Assembly: GCA_020633495.1 (NCBI GenBank)
Contig: JACKDR010000001.1
Span: 62,001-126,000, forward strand
Direction of reading: 5' to 3'
From: Kofleriaceae bacterium
Lineage (GTDB): Bacteria; Myxococcota_A; Polyangia; Haliangiales; Haliangiaceae
Length of the DNA stretch: 64,000 nucleotides
Shown one piece after another: positions 45,915 through 54,420 of the stretch (positions are counted from its first letter, which is position 1; every line of letters begins with the position of its first letter). Both the position numbers and the translations under genes were made by a program. Below the pieces are notes generated by a model. The model did no database searches and was not told the origin of the DNA. It saw nothing but the letters and a program-made list of their open reading frames with translations.

Positions 45915-46015
45915 GCGTCGATCTCCATCCGCCCGCGTCGTGCTGCGGGCCCCGATAGTACGGGCCGGCCGGCGTGGCACCTCCCCCCACACCAGCGAAA
46001 ATCGACCGTGACTGC

Positions 46016-46021
46016 TAGCAT
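46016..46021 (+). promoter_or_regulatory. putative -10 (TAGCAT), leaderless start
   Basis: TAGCAT ends 6 nt before the GTG of the acyltransferase gene. Confidence 0.4.
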
Positions 46022-46027
46022 GCGCGC

Positions 46028-46612
46028 GTGCCCGACCATCCCGTGACCACCCTCGGCCTGCGCCTGGCCGGCTGGCAGTTCGAGACCGATCCGCCGCCGG
46101 TGCCCCGCTGCGTCGTGCTCGCGGTGCCCCACACCAGCAACTGGGACGGCCTGCTGCTGCTGGCGCTGGCGCGCTCGATCGGCCTCGAGATGTCGTGGAT
46201 GATCAAGGACAGCTGGCTGCGCGGCCCCATGGGCACGGTGATGCGCCAGCTCGGCGCGGTCGGCATCGATCGCGCCAAGGCCAACAACATGGTCCAGGCC
46301 ATGGTCGACGAGTTCGCGCGCCGCGATCGCCTGGTGCTGGTCATCCCGCCCGAGGGCACCCGCAGCCGCACCGACTACTGGAAGTCGGGCTTCTACCGCA
46401 TCGCCCTGGGCGCCGGCGTGCCGGTGGTCCCCGGCTACCTCGACTTCGCGCGCAAGCGCGGCGGCCTGGGCCCGCCGATCGATCTCACCGGCGACGTCCA
46501 CGTCGACATGGACGCGATCCGCGCGTTCTACGCGGCCCAGGCGCCGACCGCGCACCGGCCCGGCGACGTCGGCCCGATCCGGCTGCGCGACGAGGACACC
46601 GAGCGGGCGTGA
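46028..46612 (+). CDS. PlsC-type acyltransferase
   Basis: 194 residues. HX4D motif HTSNWD at 35-40, MIKDSWLRGPMG, VIPPEGTRSR as the second motif and GVPVVPGYLDF as the fourth. Shorter than most PlsC proteins but complete in motifs, like small bacterial 1-acyl-glycerol-phosphate acyltransferase homologues. The start is GTG. The substrate is not predictable. Confidence 0.9.
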   Translation: MPDHPVTTLGLRLAGWQFETDPPPVPRCVVLAVPHTSNWDGLLLLALARSIGLEMSWMIKDSWLRGPMGTVMRQLGAVGIDRAKANNMVQAMVDEFARRDRLVLVIPPEGTRSRTDYWKSGFYRIALGAGVPVVPGYLDFARKRGGLGPPIDLTGDVHVDMDAIRAFYAAQAPTAHRPGDVGPIRLRDEDTERA

Positions 46613-46632
46613 GCCGCCCCCGTTCGCCCGGT

Positions 46633-46690
46633 GCCGGACCGTGGGGCATCGTGCCCCACGACCGCGCCGGCGTGCGCCGGGCGGTCCGGC
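46633..46690. other. three-way-junction-like inverted repeats
   Basis: An outer stem GCCGGAC/GTCCGGC encloses a perfect 9-bp hairpin (CGTGGGGCA/TGCCCCACG, TCG loop) and a 6-bp hairpin (CCGGCG/CGCCGG). No T-run follows. It may end the acyltransferase mRNA, be a leader structure, or be a remnant palindromic element. Confidence 0.45.
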
Positions 46691-46694
46691 TCGG

Positions 46695-46722
46695 TTGCTT
46701 CTTTCCTCGGCCTGGCTAGGAT
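46695..46722 (+). promoter_or_regulatory. putative promoter of PPIase gene
   Basis: TTGCTT, 16-nt spacer, TAGGAT, ending 9 nt before the ATG; no ribosome-binding site. Confidence 0.45.
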
Positions 46723-46731
46723 GGCGCCGCC

Positions 46732-47715
46732 ATGCCCAGCCCCCGTCGTTCCGGTTCCCTGTTCGCCACCCTCGCCCTCGGCGCCGCGCTCGCCCTCGCC
46801 GGCCCCGGCTGCAAGAAGGACGACGCGCCCGCCGGCGGCACCAAGCCCGCCTCCGGCACCGGCGCGGCCACCGCGGCGAAGCCCGGCACCGGCTCGGCCG
46901 CCGGCACCGGCTCGGCCGCCGGCAGCGGCAGCGCCGCCGTCGCCGCGCCGGTCGTCGATCTCGACAGCAAGGACATCCTGGCCCGCACCGACGTCGCCGC
47001 CAGCGTCGACGTCAAGCACGTGCTGATCGGCTGGAAGGATCTCGAGAAGGCCTACCGCGGCCACATGGACCCGCGCGCCGGCGGCCGCGACAACGCCGCC
47101 GCGGCCAAGCTGGCCCAGGAGGTCTACGACAAGCTCAAGGCCGACCCGACCCAGATCGACGCGCTGGTCAAGGCGCACTCCGAGGATCCGGGCTCGCTGT
47201 CCGGCAACCCGTACACCGTCACCGCCGACGCCGGCATGGTCCCCGAGTTCAAGCAGCTCGCGCTGCGCCTGCAGCTCGGCGAGGTCGGCATCGTCAAGAC
47301 GATGTTCGGCTACCACGTCATGGAGCGCGTCGCGCCGCCGCCGCCCGACTCGCTGGAGTCGACCGACATCCTGGCCCGCGACCCGGTGACCGACAAGGCC
47401 AAGGTCAAGCACATCCTCCTCGGCTGGACCGAGGTCAACGCCGGCGATCCGCGCGGCGCCAAGCGCAGCCGCGCCGACCTCGAGGCGCTGGTCACCAAGA
47501 CCGTCGCCGCGCTCAAGAAGGGCGACAAGATCGAGCCGCTGATGGCCGAGCTGTCCGAGGACCCGGGCTCGGCCAAGACCGGCGACAGCTACGACGCGTC
47601 GCCGTCGGCCCGCCTGGTGCCGCCGTTCAAGAACCTGTCGCTGCGCCTCAACGTCGGCGAGGTCGGCGTGGTCAAGACCCAGTTCGGCATCCACATCATC
47701 CAGCGCGTGGAGTAG
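46732..47715 (+). CDS. PpiC/SurA-type peptidylprolyl isomerase with two parvulin domains
   Basis: 327 residues. Signal ending GPGC (Cys27; imperfect lipobox), an Ala/Gly/Ser/Thr linker, then two rotamase domains that begin VKHVLIGW and VKHILLGW. Each contains SEDPGS and ends LGEVGIVKTMFGYHVMERV or VGEVGVVKTQFGIHIIQRV. It should assist folding of exported proteins in the periplasm or at the outer membrane. The 3' end overlaps the convergent GNAT gene by 20 nt. Confidence 0.92.
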   Translation: MPSPRRSGSLFATLALGAALALAGPGCKKDDAPAGGTKPASGTGAATAAKPGTGSAAGTGSAAGSGSAAVAAPVVDLDSKDILARTDVAASVDVKHVLIGWKDLEKAYRGHMDPRAGGRDNAAAAKLAQEVYDKLKADPTQIDALVKAHSEDPGSLSGNPYTVTADAGMVPEFKQLALRLQLGEVGIVKTMFGYHVMERVAPPPPDSLESTDILARDPVTDKAKVKHILLGWTEVNAGDPRGAKRSRADLEALVTKTVAALKKGDKIEPLMAELSEDPGSAKTGDSYDASPSARLVPPFKNLSLRLNVGEVGVVKTQFGIHIIQRVE

Positions 47716-48274
47716 CCGGCGCGCCGGCGCCCGCCGGCCGCTCGAACAGGATCGTGGGCGCGTCGTGGTAGGTCGTGCGCGCCCACTCGCGGAAGCCGAG
47801 CCGGTCCGCGAGGCGGATCGACGCCGTGTTGTCGGGATCGATCATGCAGACCAGGCGCGGCGCGCCCAGGTGCGCCGCGCTCCACGCCAGCATCGCGGTG
47901 ACCGCCTCGGTGGCGTAGCCGCGGCCGTGCGCCCACGGCGCCAGCACCCAGCCGGCCTCGGGCGCGCCGTCGAGCGACGGCGTCACGGCGCGGCGGAAGT
48001 CGGCGAGCCCGACCTCGCCGACGAAGCGCCCGGTGGCGCGCTCGCGCACCGCCCAGTAGCCGTGGCCGAGCAGCGCCCAGTGCCCGAGGTAGCGCAGCAG
48101 CCGGCTCCAGGTGTCCTCCTCCGTCGACGGCCGGCCGCCGATGTGGCGCGTGACCTCGGCGTCGCCCCACATCGCGGCGCAGTCGGCGAGGTCGGCGCGG
48201 GTGTGGCCGCGCAGGCTCAGCCGCGCGGTGTCGAGCGGCGGCGCGGCGGGAAACGGCGGCGACGTGGCGGGCAC
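47696..48274 (-). CDS. GNAT acetyltransferase, RimJ/RimL type
   Basis: 192 residues. TARLSLRGHTRADL begins the domain, VGEVGLADFRRA precedes, and motif A is GWVLAPWAHGRGYATEAVTAML with the RGYA acetyl-CoA loop; NTASIRLADRLGFREW follows. The family acetylates ribosomal proteins, amines or antibiotics. The start is GTG, 6 nt after TATCGT. Confidence 0.92.
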   Translation of the reverse strand: MPATSPPFPAAPPLDTARLSLRGHTRADLADCAAMWGDAEVTRHIGGRPSTEEDTWSRLLRYLGHWALLGHGYWAVRERATGRFVGEVGLADFRRAVTPSLDGAPEAGWVLAPWAHGRGYATEAVTAMLAWSAAHLGAPRLVCMIDPDNTASIRLADRLGFREWARTTYHDAPTILFERPAGAGAPATPRAG

Positions 48275-48280
48275 GGGCGG

Positions 48281-48286
48281 ACGATA
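48281..48286 (-). promoter_or_regulatory. putative -10 (TATCGT), leaderless start
   Basis: Minus-strand TATCGT, 6 nt before the GNAT gene GTG. Confidence 0.4.
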
Positions 48287-48303
48287 GCGCGACCGCGGCG
48301 CGG

Positions 48304-48495
48304 CTACCGATCGTCGTGCTTGCGGGCGCCGCGGCCCTTGCCGTTGTGCCGGCACTGGTGACCGTCCCAGTGCTGGCTGGGCTTGCAGGCGCGGTGCGCG
48401 TGGCCGTGGCCGTGGCGCGGCCCGGTGTGGACGATGCAACCACCCAGCGGCACCGCGACGGTGAAGGTGAGCAGGACGAGCACGAGGCGCTTCAT
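48304..48495 (-). CDS. small His-rich lipoprotein
   Basis: 63 residues. Lipobox LGGC (Cys20), then HTGPRHGHGHAHR with alternating His, QHWDGHQCRHNGKGRG and a basic end. GAGGGA precedes the ATG. The His repeats suggest metal binding. Such proteins are easily missed. It is 29 nt upstream of the GNAT start on the same strand and may be co-transcribed. Confidence 0.65.
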   Translation of the reverse strand: MKRLVLVLLTFTVAVPLGGCIVHTGPRHGHGHAHRACKPSQHWDGHQCRHNGKGRGARKHDDR

Positions 48496-48602
48496 GTCCC
48501 TCGATGGTGCAGCGGACGTGCCACGCGCCGCCAGCCGCAAGCGCCCGGAACCGCGGGCCTCGCCGTCGCGGCGATCGCGCGGTGACGCACGCCGACGACA
48601 GC

Positions 48603-48624
48603 CGCGGAGCCGAGCGGCTCCGCG
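48603..48624. other. perfect 9-bp hairpin upstream of tgt
   Basis: CGCGGAGCC and GGCTCCGCG with a GAGC loop. No T-run. Confidence 0.35.
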
Positions 48625-48664
48625 ACCCGAGACAAGCGCCGCTCGGGTCCGCTACAACGCCGGG

Positions 48665-50650
48665 GTGCGCTTCGAGATCCACGCCCGCGCCGACGGCTCG
48701 CGCGCCCGCGCCGCGACGCTGACCACGCCGCACGGCGAGGTCGAGACCCCGGTGTTCATGCCGGTGGGGACCCGCGGCACCGTGCGCACCCAGACCCTCG
48801 GCCAGCTCGAGCGGCTCGGCGCGCCGATGCTGCTCGCCAACACCTACCACCTGCGGGTCCGGCCCGGCCCCGAGGTGCTCGATCAGGTCGGCGGCCTGCA
48901 CGCGTGGATGGGCTGGCGCGGCGCGCTGCTCACCGACTCCGGCGGCTTCCAGCTGTTCTCGCTGGCCCACGCCCGCACCGTCACCGAGGACGGCGCCGAG
49001 TTCCGGATCACGCCCGACGGGCCGCGCCTGCGGCTGACCCCCGAGGACTCGATCGAGACCCAGCGCGCGATCGGCTCGGACATCATGATGGTGCTCGATC
49101 ACTGCATCGACGCCCGCAGCCCGCACGCCGAGGCGCGCGCCGCGATGGAGCTGACCCACCGGTGGGCGCGCCGGTGCCTCGCCGCCCGCGGCGATCGCGA
49201 CCAGGCGATGTTCGCGATCGTCCAGGGCGCGTGCTTCGAGGACCTGCGCCGGATCAGCGCCGCCGAGCTGACCGCGCTGCCCGGGTTCGCCGGCTACGCC
49301 ATCGGCGGGCTCGCGGTCGGCGAGCCGCGCGCCCAGCGCGAGGACATGACCGAGCTGACCTGCGGCCTGCTGCCCGACGACCGGCCACGCTACCTGATGG
49401 GCGTGGGCACGCCGCTCGATCTGCTCGAGGGCGTGCACCGCGGCGTCGACATGTTCGACTGCATCCTGCCCACCGCGCTGGCCCAGCAGGGCCTGGCGTT
49501 CACGTCGCACGGCCGCATCGATCTGCGGCGCGGCGTCCACAAGGTCGCGACCCGCCCCCTCGACGACGCGTGCCCGTGCGAGGCGTGCGTGCGGTACCCG
49601 CGGTCGTACCTGCACCACCTGGTCAAGTGCAAGGAGCCGCTGGGCTGGCAGCTCCTGGCGTTCCACAACCTGCGCTTCTACGTCGAGCTGATGGCGGAGA
49701 TCCGCGGCGCGCTGCGCGCCGGGACGTTCGGCGCGCTGCTGGCGACGCGCCGCGACACCCTCGGCCGCGTCGATCCCGACAACCCGCCGGGGCGGGCGCC
49801 GCGGGTCCGGCCGGCGCGGCCGCTGAGCCGGGGCGCGTTCGCGATCCACGACGCCCCCGCCGGCTTCGCCAGCGTCCGCCACGTCGCGTCGGGCGAGCTC
49901 ATGCACTCGGTCAACCGGCCCGACGACGAGGCCGAGCGGGTCTACGTCGCGGCCTCCGTGGGCATCGCCGACGCCGCGGCGGCGCGCCGCGGCCGCCCGC
50001 TGGTGGTGTGGGACGTCGGCCTCGGCGCCGCCCACAACGCGATGGCGCTGATCCGCCGCCTCGACGCCGCGCCCGGGCACGACCCGGTCGAGCTCGTCAG
50101 CTTCGAGCACGACCTCGACGCCCTGCGCCTGGCGCTCGATCACCTCAAGCGGTTCCCGCACCTGCGCCACGAGGCGCCGCACCGCCTCGGCCGCGACGGC
50201 GAGTTCGCCCGCGACGGCCTGCGCTGGCGCCGCTGCGACGGCGACTTCCTGTCGGGGTTCGAGCGCCAGCCGCCGCCCGACGTCATCTTCTACGATCCGT
50301 GGTCGGCGAAGGTCGACGGCGCGATGTGGTCGCTGGCCACGTTCCGGCGCCTGTTCGCGCACCTGGTCGGGCCGACCGAGCTGTTCACCTACTCGGCGTC
50401 GACCGCGGTGCGCTCGGCGCTGCTGGCCGCCGGGTTCCACGTCGCGCGCGGCGTCGCGTCGGGGCCCAAGGAGGAGACCACGATCGCGCTGCGCCCCGGC
50501 GACGGCGTCGACTTCTCGCGCCACCCGCTGCTCGACCACGCGTGGCTGGCGCGCCGCGCCCGCTCGACCGCGCGCTTCGGCGCCGACGTCGCCCCCGACC
50601 AGCACGCCGCGGTCGAGGCCGCGATCGTCGGGCACGCCCAGTTCGCCTGA
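48665..50650 (+). CDS. tgt: tRNA-guanine transglycosylase fused to MnmC-like methyltransferase
   Basis: 661 residues. Residues 1 to about 375 are Tgt: TDSGGFQLFSL (Asp91), GVDMFDCILPT (Asp in 262-265) and the zinc site Cys303-x-Cys305-x2-Cys308-x25-His334. It exchanges G34 for a queuine precursor in tRNA. Residues about 395-661 form an MnmC/DUF752-type methyltransferase: VWDVGLGAAHNAMAL (SAM loop, Asp450), VELVSFEHDLDALRLALDH and DVIFYDPWSAKVDGAMWS (Asp544). The two wobble-base activities are usually separate enzymes. The start is GTG, 6 nt after TACAAC. No stop separates the halves. Confidence 0.92.
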   Translation: MRFEIHARADGSRARAATLTTPHGEVETPVFMPVGTRGTVRTQTLGQLERLGAPMLLANTYHLRVRPGPEVLDQVGGLHAWMGWRGALLTDSGGFQLFSLAHARTVTEDGAEFRITPDGPRLRLTPEDSIETQRAIGSDIMMVLDHCIDARSPHAEARAAMELTHRWARRCLAARGDRDQAMFAIVQGACFEDLRRISAAELTALPGFAGYAIGGLAVGEPRAQREDMTELTCGLLPDDRPRYLMGVGTPLDLLEGVHRGVDMFDCILPTALAQQGLAFTSHGRIDLRRGVHKVATRPLDDACPCEACVRYPRSYLHHLVKCKEPLGWQLLAFHNLRFYVELMAEIRGALRAGTFGALLATRRDTLGRVDPDNPPGRAPRVRPARPLSRGAFAIHDAPAGFASVRHVASGELMHSVNRPDDEAERVYVAASVGIADAAAARRGRPLVVWDVGLGAAHNAMALIRRLDAAPGHDPVELVSFEHDLDALRLALDHLKRFPHLRHEAPHRLGRDGEFARDGLRWRRCDGDFLSGFERQPPPDVIFYDPWSAKVDGAMWSLATFRRLFAHLVGPTELFTYSASTAVRSALLAAGFHVARGVASGPKEETTIALRPGDGVDFSRHPLLDHAWLARRARSTARFGADVAPDQHAAVEAAIVGHAQFA

Positions 50651-50750
50651 CCGCGGCGCGGCCGCGGCGCCGTGCCGCACGCGCCACGCCCGCCGAGGCG
50701 GTCACGCGGCGTGCTACCGTCGACGCGCTGCCCTCGCAGCGAGGAGTGCC

Positions 50751-51380
50751 ATGCGCCATCGTCTGCTGCTGCCGCTGCTCGCCGCGTCGCTGGTGACGGC
50801 GTGCCCGTCGCCGCGGCCCCCGGCGACGCCCGCCCCCGCGCCGGCCGATCCCGACGCGCCGCCGCCGCCCGCCGATCCCGACGCGCCGCCCGCCGACCCC
50901 GGCGGCGTGCCCCGGTTCGAGCGCACCAACATCGGCGCATCCGGGCTGTCGGCGTACCTGCCGCGCGGCTTCCCCGCGTTCGCCGTCACCCCGTCCGAGG
51001 ACGGCTCCGACGTCCTGACCGCGGAGCTCGACGTCGGCGGCTTCACCTTCGGCGTCATCGCGGTCCGCTTCAAGGATCCGATCGGCGACGACGGCGACGC
51101 CAACGAGGAGCTGCTGATCGCCTACCTCGACTTCCTCAAGGGCAGCGTCGGCGTCACCGGCGCCGTCGGCTACGGCCGCGGCCACACCCTCGCCGACGCG
51201 CCGGCGGCGCGCGGCGTCCTCGACTACTGGCAGACCGGCGACGGCGGCGAGCTGGTGGTCAAGGGCTGGGTCACGAGCACCCACCTCGCGGTCCTGTACA
51301 TCACCGGCCACGGCGAGTACCCCTACTTCAACGCCCAGCAGATGTTCCTCGACGGCATCCGGTTCGCGCCGGTGCCGTGA
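50751..51380 (+). CDS. lipoprotein of unknown function
   Basis: 209 residues. Lipobox LVTAC (Cys18), a Pro/Ala/Asp repeat linker (PADPDAPP units) and a globular domain (GLSAYLPRGFPAF, DVLTAELDVGGFTFGVIAVRF, LIAYLDFLKGSVG). GAGGAG precedes the ATG. No family recognised. Converges with the SRPBCC gene, 15 nt away. Confidence 0.7.
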   Translation: MRHRLLLPLLAASLVTACPSPRPPATPAPAPADPDAPPPPADPDAPPADPGGVPRFERTNIGASGLSAYLPRGFPAFAVTPSEDGSDVLTAELDVGGFTFGVIAVRFKDPIGDDGDANEELLIAYLDFLKGSVGVTGAVGYGRGHTLADAPAARGVLDYWQTGDGGELVVKGWVTSTHLAVLYITGHGEYPYFNAQQMFLDGIRFAPVP

Positions 51381-51395
51381 GCCGCACACCCGCGG

Positions 51396-51860
51396 TCAGC
51401 GGTCGCGCGCGGCGGCCGCGGCGCGGCGCTCGGCGAGGCGCTGGAACGCGCGCACGACCCGGGCCGGCGTGTCGTCGGCGAGCGAGTCGCGCGCCCAGTA
51501 CGGCAGGCTGCCCGACGCCGACGACGTCATCGCGTAGTGCAGCTGGCAGCGGCCCGGGCCCAGCTCCTCGATCCACGCCTCGCCCTCGAGGCGGCGGTCG
51601 GCCTCGCCGGCGGTGACCCACTCCATGCGGCGGCCGCCGGGGTCGTACTGGTAGGCCATCTCGTAGACCATGCTGGCCGCCGACGGCATCCCGACGAAGC
51701 GGACCCGGGTGGCGCGACCCTCGGCGTCACGCTCGAGCACCTCGGCCTCGGCGACGCCGGCGATCCACTCGGGGGCCAGCAGGGGGTCGGCGAGCAGCGC
51801 CCAGCAGAAGGCCGCATCGCAGGGGATCTCGATCGACGCCAGGGCGGACAACCCGGGCAC
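51396..51860 (-). CDS. SRPBCC (START-like) superfamily protein
   Basis: 154 residues. ALASIEIPCDAAFCWALLADP, then LAPEWIAGVAEAEVLERD and an alternating beta pattern to RCQLHYAMTSSA is the polyketide-cyclase/START-like fold that binds hydrophobic ligands. The start is GTG; the region ahead of the fold is short. Ligand unknown. Confidence 0.78.
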   Translation of the reverse strand: MPGLSALASIEIPCDAAFCWALLADPLLAPEWIAGVAEAEVLERDAEGRATRVRFVGMPSAASMVYEMAYQYDPGGRRMEWVTAGEADRRLEGEAWIEELGPGRCQLHYAMTSSASGSLPYWARDSLADDTPARVVRAFQRLAERRAAAAARDR

Positions 51861-51920
51861 GATATCACCAAGGCGGCGGCGGCGCGGGCGCCGGCGGCCG
51901 CCGCCGGCCGCCAAACGGTG

Positions 51921-51926
51921 TAGCGT
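51921..51926 (+). promoter_or_regulatory. putative -10 (TAGCGT), leaderless start
   Basis: TAGCGT ends 9 nt before the rlmM ATG. Confidence 0.4.
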
Positions 51927-51935
51927 GGCGGCGCG

Positions 51936-52994
51936 ATGCCGCCGTCCGCGTTCGTCTGGGTCACCCACCAGGTCGCCGCCACCCGCTGGCTCAAGGCCGA
52001 GGTCGCGGCGCGCGCGCCGCACCTGAAGTTCGCGTTCGCGCGCCCGGGCCTGACGACCTTCAAGGCCGACCGCGCCGACCAGGTCGGCCCCCGGGTCGAG
52101 GTGCCGACGTCGTTCGCCCGCGCCTGGGGCCTGTCGCTGGGCCGCGCCGACGCCGCCGACGCGGCGCTGGCGCTGGCGGCGCCCCACCTGCGGCGGCCCC
52201 TGCGCCTGCACGTCTTCGAGCGCGACGTCGACGTCCCGGTCGACGAGCAGGACGCCGCGGTCCGCGGCACCCGCGCCGCCGCGGTCGAGGCGACGCTGCG
52301 CGCGGCGGCCCCGGCCGACGCGTTCCACGCCGAGCCCCGGGCCGTCGCCGGCGACCTCGTCCTCGACGTCGTCGTGCCGCACGCCGGCGAGCCCGACGAG
52401 CCGTGGCTGATCGGGCTGCACGCCCACGACGATCACCACGGCCCGTGGCCCGGCGGCGTCGGCCACGTCCCGCCGCCGCCCGAGGCGCCGTCGCGGGCGT
52501 GGTGCAAGATCGAGGAGGCGCTGCGCTGGGCCGACCTCGAGCCCGCGCCCGGCGACGTCGCGGTCGAGCTCGGCGCGTCGCCGGGCGGCGCCAGCTACGC
52601 GATGCTGTGCCGGGGCGTGACCGTCTACGGCATCGACCCCGGCGAGATGGCGCCGGCCTGCCTCGACTTCACCGGCCCGCACGGCAACCGCTTCGTGCAC
52701 CTGCACATGCCGGCGGCCGAGGTGCCCAAGGCGGCGCTGCCGCGCCAGTACCAGTGGCTGCTCAACGACGTCAACCTCGCGCCGATGGTCGCGCTGCGCT
52801 ACATCGAGCGCTTCGTCGCGCTCGCCCACGGCGGCCTGCGCGGCGCGATCCTGACGCTGAAGCTCAACGACGACGGCGTCTTCGCCGCGCTGCCGCGCCT
52901 GCGCGAGCGCATCGCCAAGCTCGGCGCGCCGCGCATCCGCTACACCCAGCTGCCCAGCCACCGCAGCGAGGTCGTCGCGATCCTGCAGTGGTAG
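51936..52994 (+). CDS. rlmM: RlmM-like 23S rRNA 2'-O-ribose methyltransferase
   Basis: 352 residues. The N-terminal part is a THUMP-like domain. The C-terminal FtsJ domain has the SAM loop ELGASPGGASY and the full catalytic tetrad Lys191 (WCKIEEA), Asp278 (LLNDVNL), Lys309 (LTLKLND) and Glu345 (HRSEVVAIL). This matches RlmM, which methylates C2498 of 23S rRNA in E. coli. Substrate identity is inferred. Confidence 0.88.
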   Translation: MPPSAFVWVTHQVAATRWLKAEVAARAPHLKFAFARPGLTTFKADRADQVGPRVEVPTSFARAWGLSLGRADAADAALALAAPHLRRPLRLHVFERDVDVPVDEQDAAVRGTRAAAVEATLRAAAPADAFHAEPRAVAGDLVLDVVVPHAGEPDEPWLIGLHAHDDHHGPWPGGVGHVPPPPEAPSRAWCKIEEALRWADLEPAPGDVAVELGASPGGASYAMLCRGVTVYGIDPGEMAPACLDFTGPHGNRFVHLHMPAAEVPKAALPRQYQWLLNDVNLAPMVALRYIERFVALAHGGLRGAILTLKLNDDGVFAALPRLRERIAKLGAPRIRYTQLPSHRSEVVAILQW

Positions 52995-53015
52995 CGGCGC
53001 GGGGGCGGGCGCGCG

Positions 53016-54359
53016 TCAGTAGCTGGTGTCGTACGCCTCGTTGGCCCACAGATCGTGGTCGTCGGCGTTGCCGATGCGGTTGTCGGCGCCGGTGTCGCGG
53101 GTCACCGTGCGGGTCCGCAGGTGCCGGGCGTCGTAGCTGGTCTGGTCGTAGCTGGAGATGGGATCGTCGGGGGTCTGCCAGACGCCGTCGACGCCGGGGG
53201 AGTAGGAGCGGACGACGCGGACCAGCAGGCCGGCGGCGTCGTAGGTGAACAGCTGGTACTGGGTCAGCGCGCCCTGGCCGTCGTAGCTGCGCCACCGGGT
53301 GGGCCGGCCGACGTCGTCGAGGTCGGTGACGATGCGGCGGGCGAGGTGATCGTCGGTGGTGTCCCAGACGCCGTCGGGGCCGGGGTCGTCGTAGTCGCGG
53401 AACTCGGTCAGCGCGGGGGTCGGGTGCTCGGTGATGCTGTACGAGTCCCGGACGTCGTCGGCGGTGAACAGCGCGCCGTCGGGGCCCGGGCCGGCGAAGT
53501 ACTCGTAGCGGGCCGGCCGATCGAGGTCGTCGTAGGCGCCCGTGTACCAGAAGCTGGGGACGTCGTCGGCCGTGCCCCAGACGCCGTCGGCGCCGGCGCC
53601 ATCGTACAGGAGGCCGCGCACCAGGCCCGCGGGGCCGTACGTGTAGGCGCTGCGCGACGTGCCGTGATCGTCGGCGGTGCCCCACACGCCGTCGGCGCCG
53701 GCGCTGTCGTAGACGATCGCGCCCTGCCGGTCGCCGTCGGCATAGGTCGCCACCGTGACGATCGTGACGACGTCGTCGCCGGTGTCGTAGGCGCCGTCGG
53801 CCCCCGCGGCGTAGGCCCGGGCGACCGCCGGGAAGCCCTCACCGTCGAGCTGGTAGTCGATGCGGTAGTTGACGACGCCGCCGCTGCCGTAACCGCGGTA
53901 GTGGGTGGCGCTGTTGACGAAGGTGTGGAAGCGCACCGGGGACATCGCGACCGCGAGGCCGGCGGCGCGCAGGCCGGTGGCCTCGACCCGGTAGCGCCCG
54001 GCGAGGTCGAGGGGCCGGGCCAGGGTCACGGTGACCGTCCGCGACGCGGCGTCCCACGACGCGGCGGCCACCGGGACCTCGCGCCGCGACTCGCGCTCGA
54101 AGACGTGGACGGCGCCGGCGACGCTGTCGGCGTCGAGCGCGTCCGAGAAGGTCAGCGTGATCGCGGTCGTGACGTCGACGGCGGTGGCGCCGTCGGCCGG
54201 CGTGCTCGCCACCAGCGTGACGTCGCTCGCCGGCGCGTCGACGTCGCCGGGCGCGGCGTCGACGACGGGGTCGCCGCCGCCGTCGTCGGGGACCGAGGCG
54301 ACCTCGCCGCACGCGGCGAGGACCGTGGACAGGACCAGGGCTTCGAGGGAGTAGCGCAT
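53016..54359 (-). CDS. lipoprotein with Ig-like domain and Asp-rich YD-like repeats
   Basis: 447 residues. Lipobox LAAC (Cys17). A bacterial Ig-like domain (about 50-150; VASTPADGATAVDVTTAITLTFSD) precedes about seven repeats built on GADGVWGTADD, spaced 35-45 residues, alternating with YD-type motifs (YTYGPAGLVRGLLYDG, FTYDAAGLLVRVV). The Asp-rich loops could bind calcium. Such proteins are usually surface adhesins or RHS-like scaffolds; no toxin domain is seen. Confidence 0.75.
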   Translation of the reverse strand: MRYSLEALVLSTVLAACGEVASVPDDGGGDPVVDAAPGDVDAPASDVTLVASTPADGATAVDVTTAITLTFSDALDADSVAGAVHVFERESRREVPVAAASWDAASRTVTVTLARPLDLAGRYRVEATGLRAAGLAVAMSPVRFHTFVNSATHYRGYGSGGVVNYRIDYQLDGEGFPAVARAYAAGADGAYDTGDDVVTIVTVATYADGDRQGAIVYDSAGADGVWGTADDHGTSRSAYTYGPAGLVRGLLYDGAGADGVWGTADDVPSFWYTGAYDDLDRPARYEYFAGPGPDGALFTADDVRDSYSITEHPTPALTEFRDYDDPGPDGVWDTTDDHLARRIVTDLDDVGRPTRWRSYDGQGALTQYQLFTYDAAGLLVRVVRSYSPGVDGVWQTPDDPISSYDQTSYDARHLRTRTVTRDTGADNRIGNADDHDLWANEAYDTSY

Positions 54360-54420
54360 CGCCCCGGTAGAGGCGCGCACCGCCGCAGCGTTACCGGCGA
54401 CGCGGCCGGCGCGACGCCGG

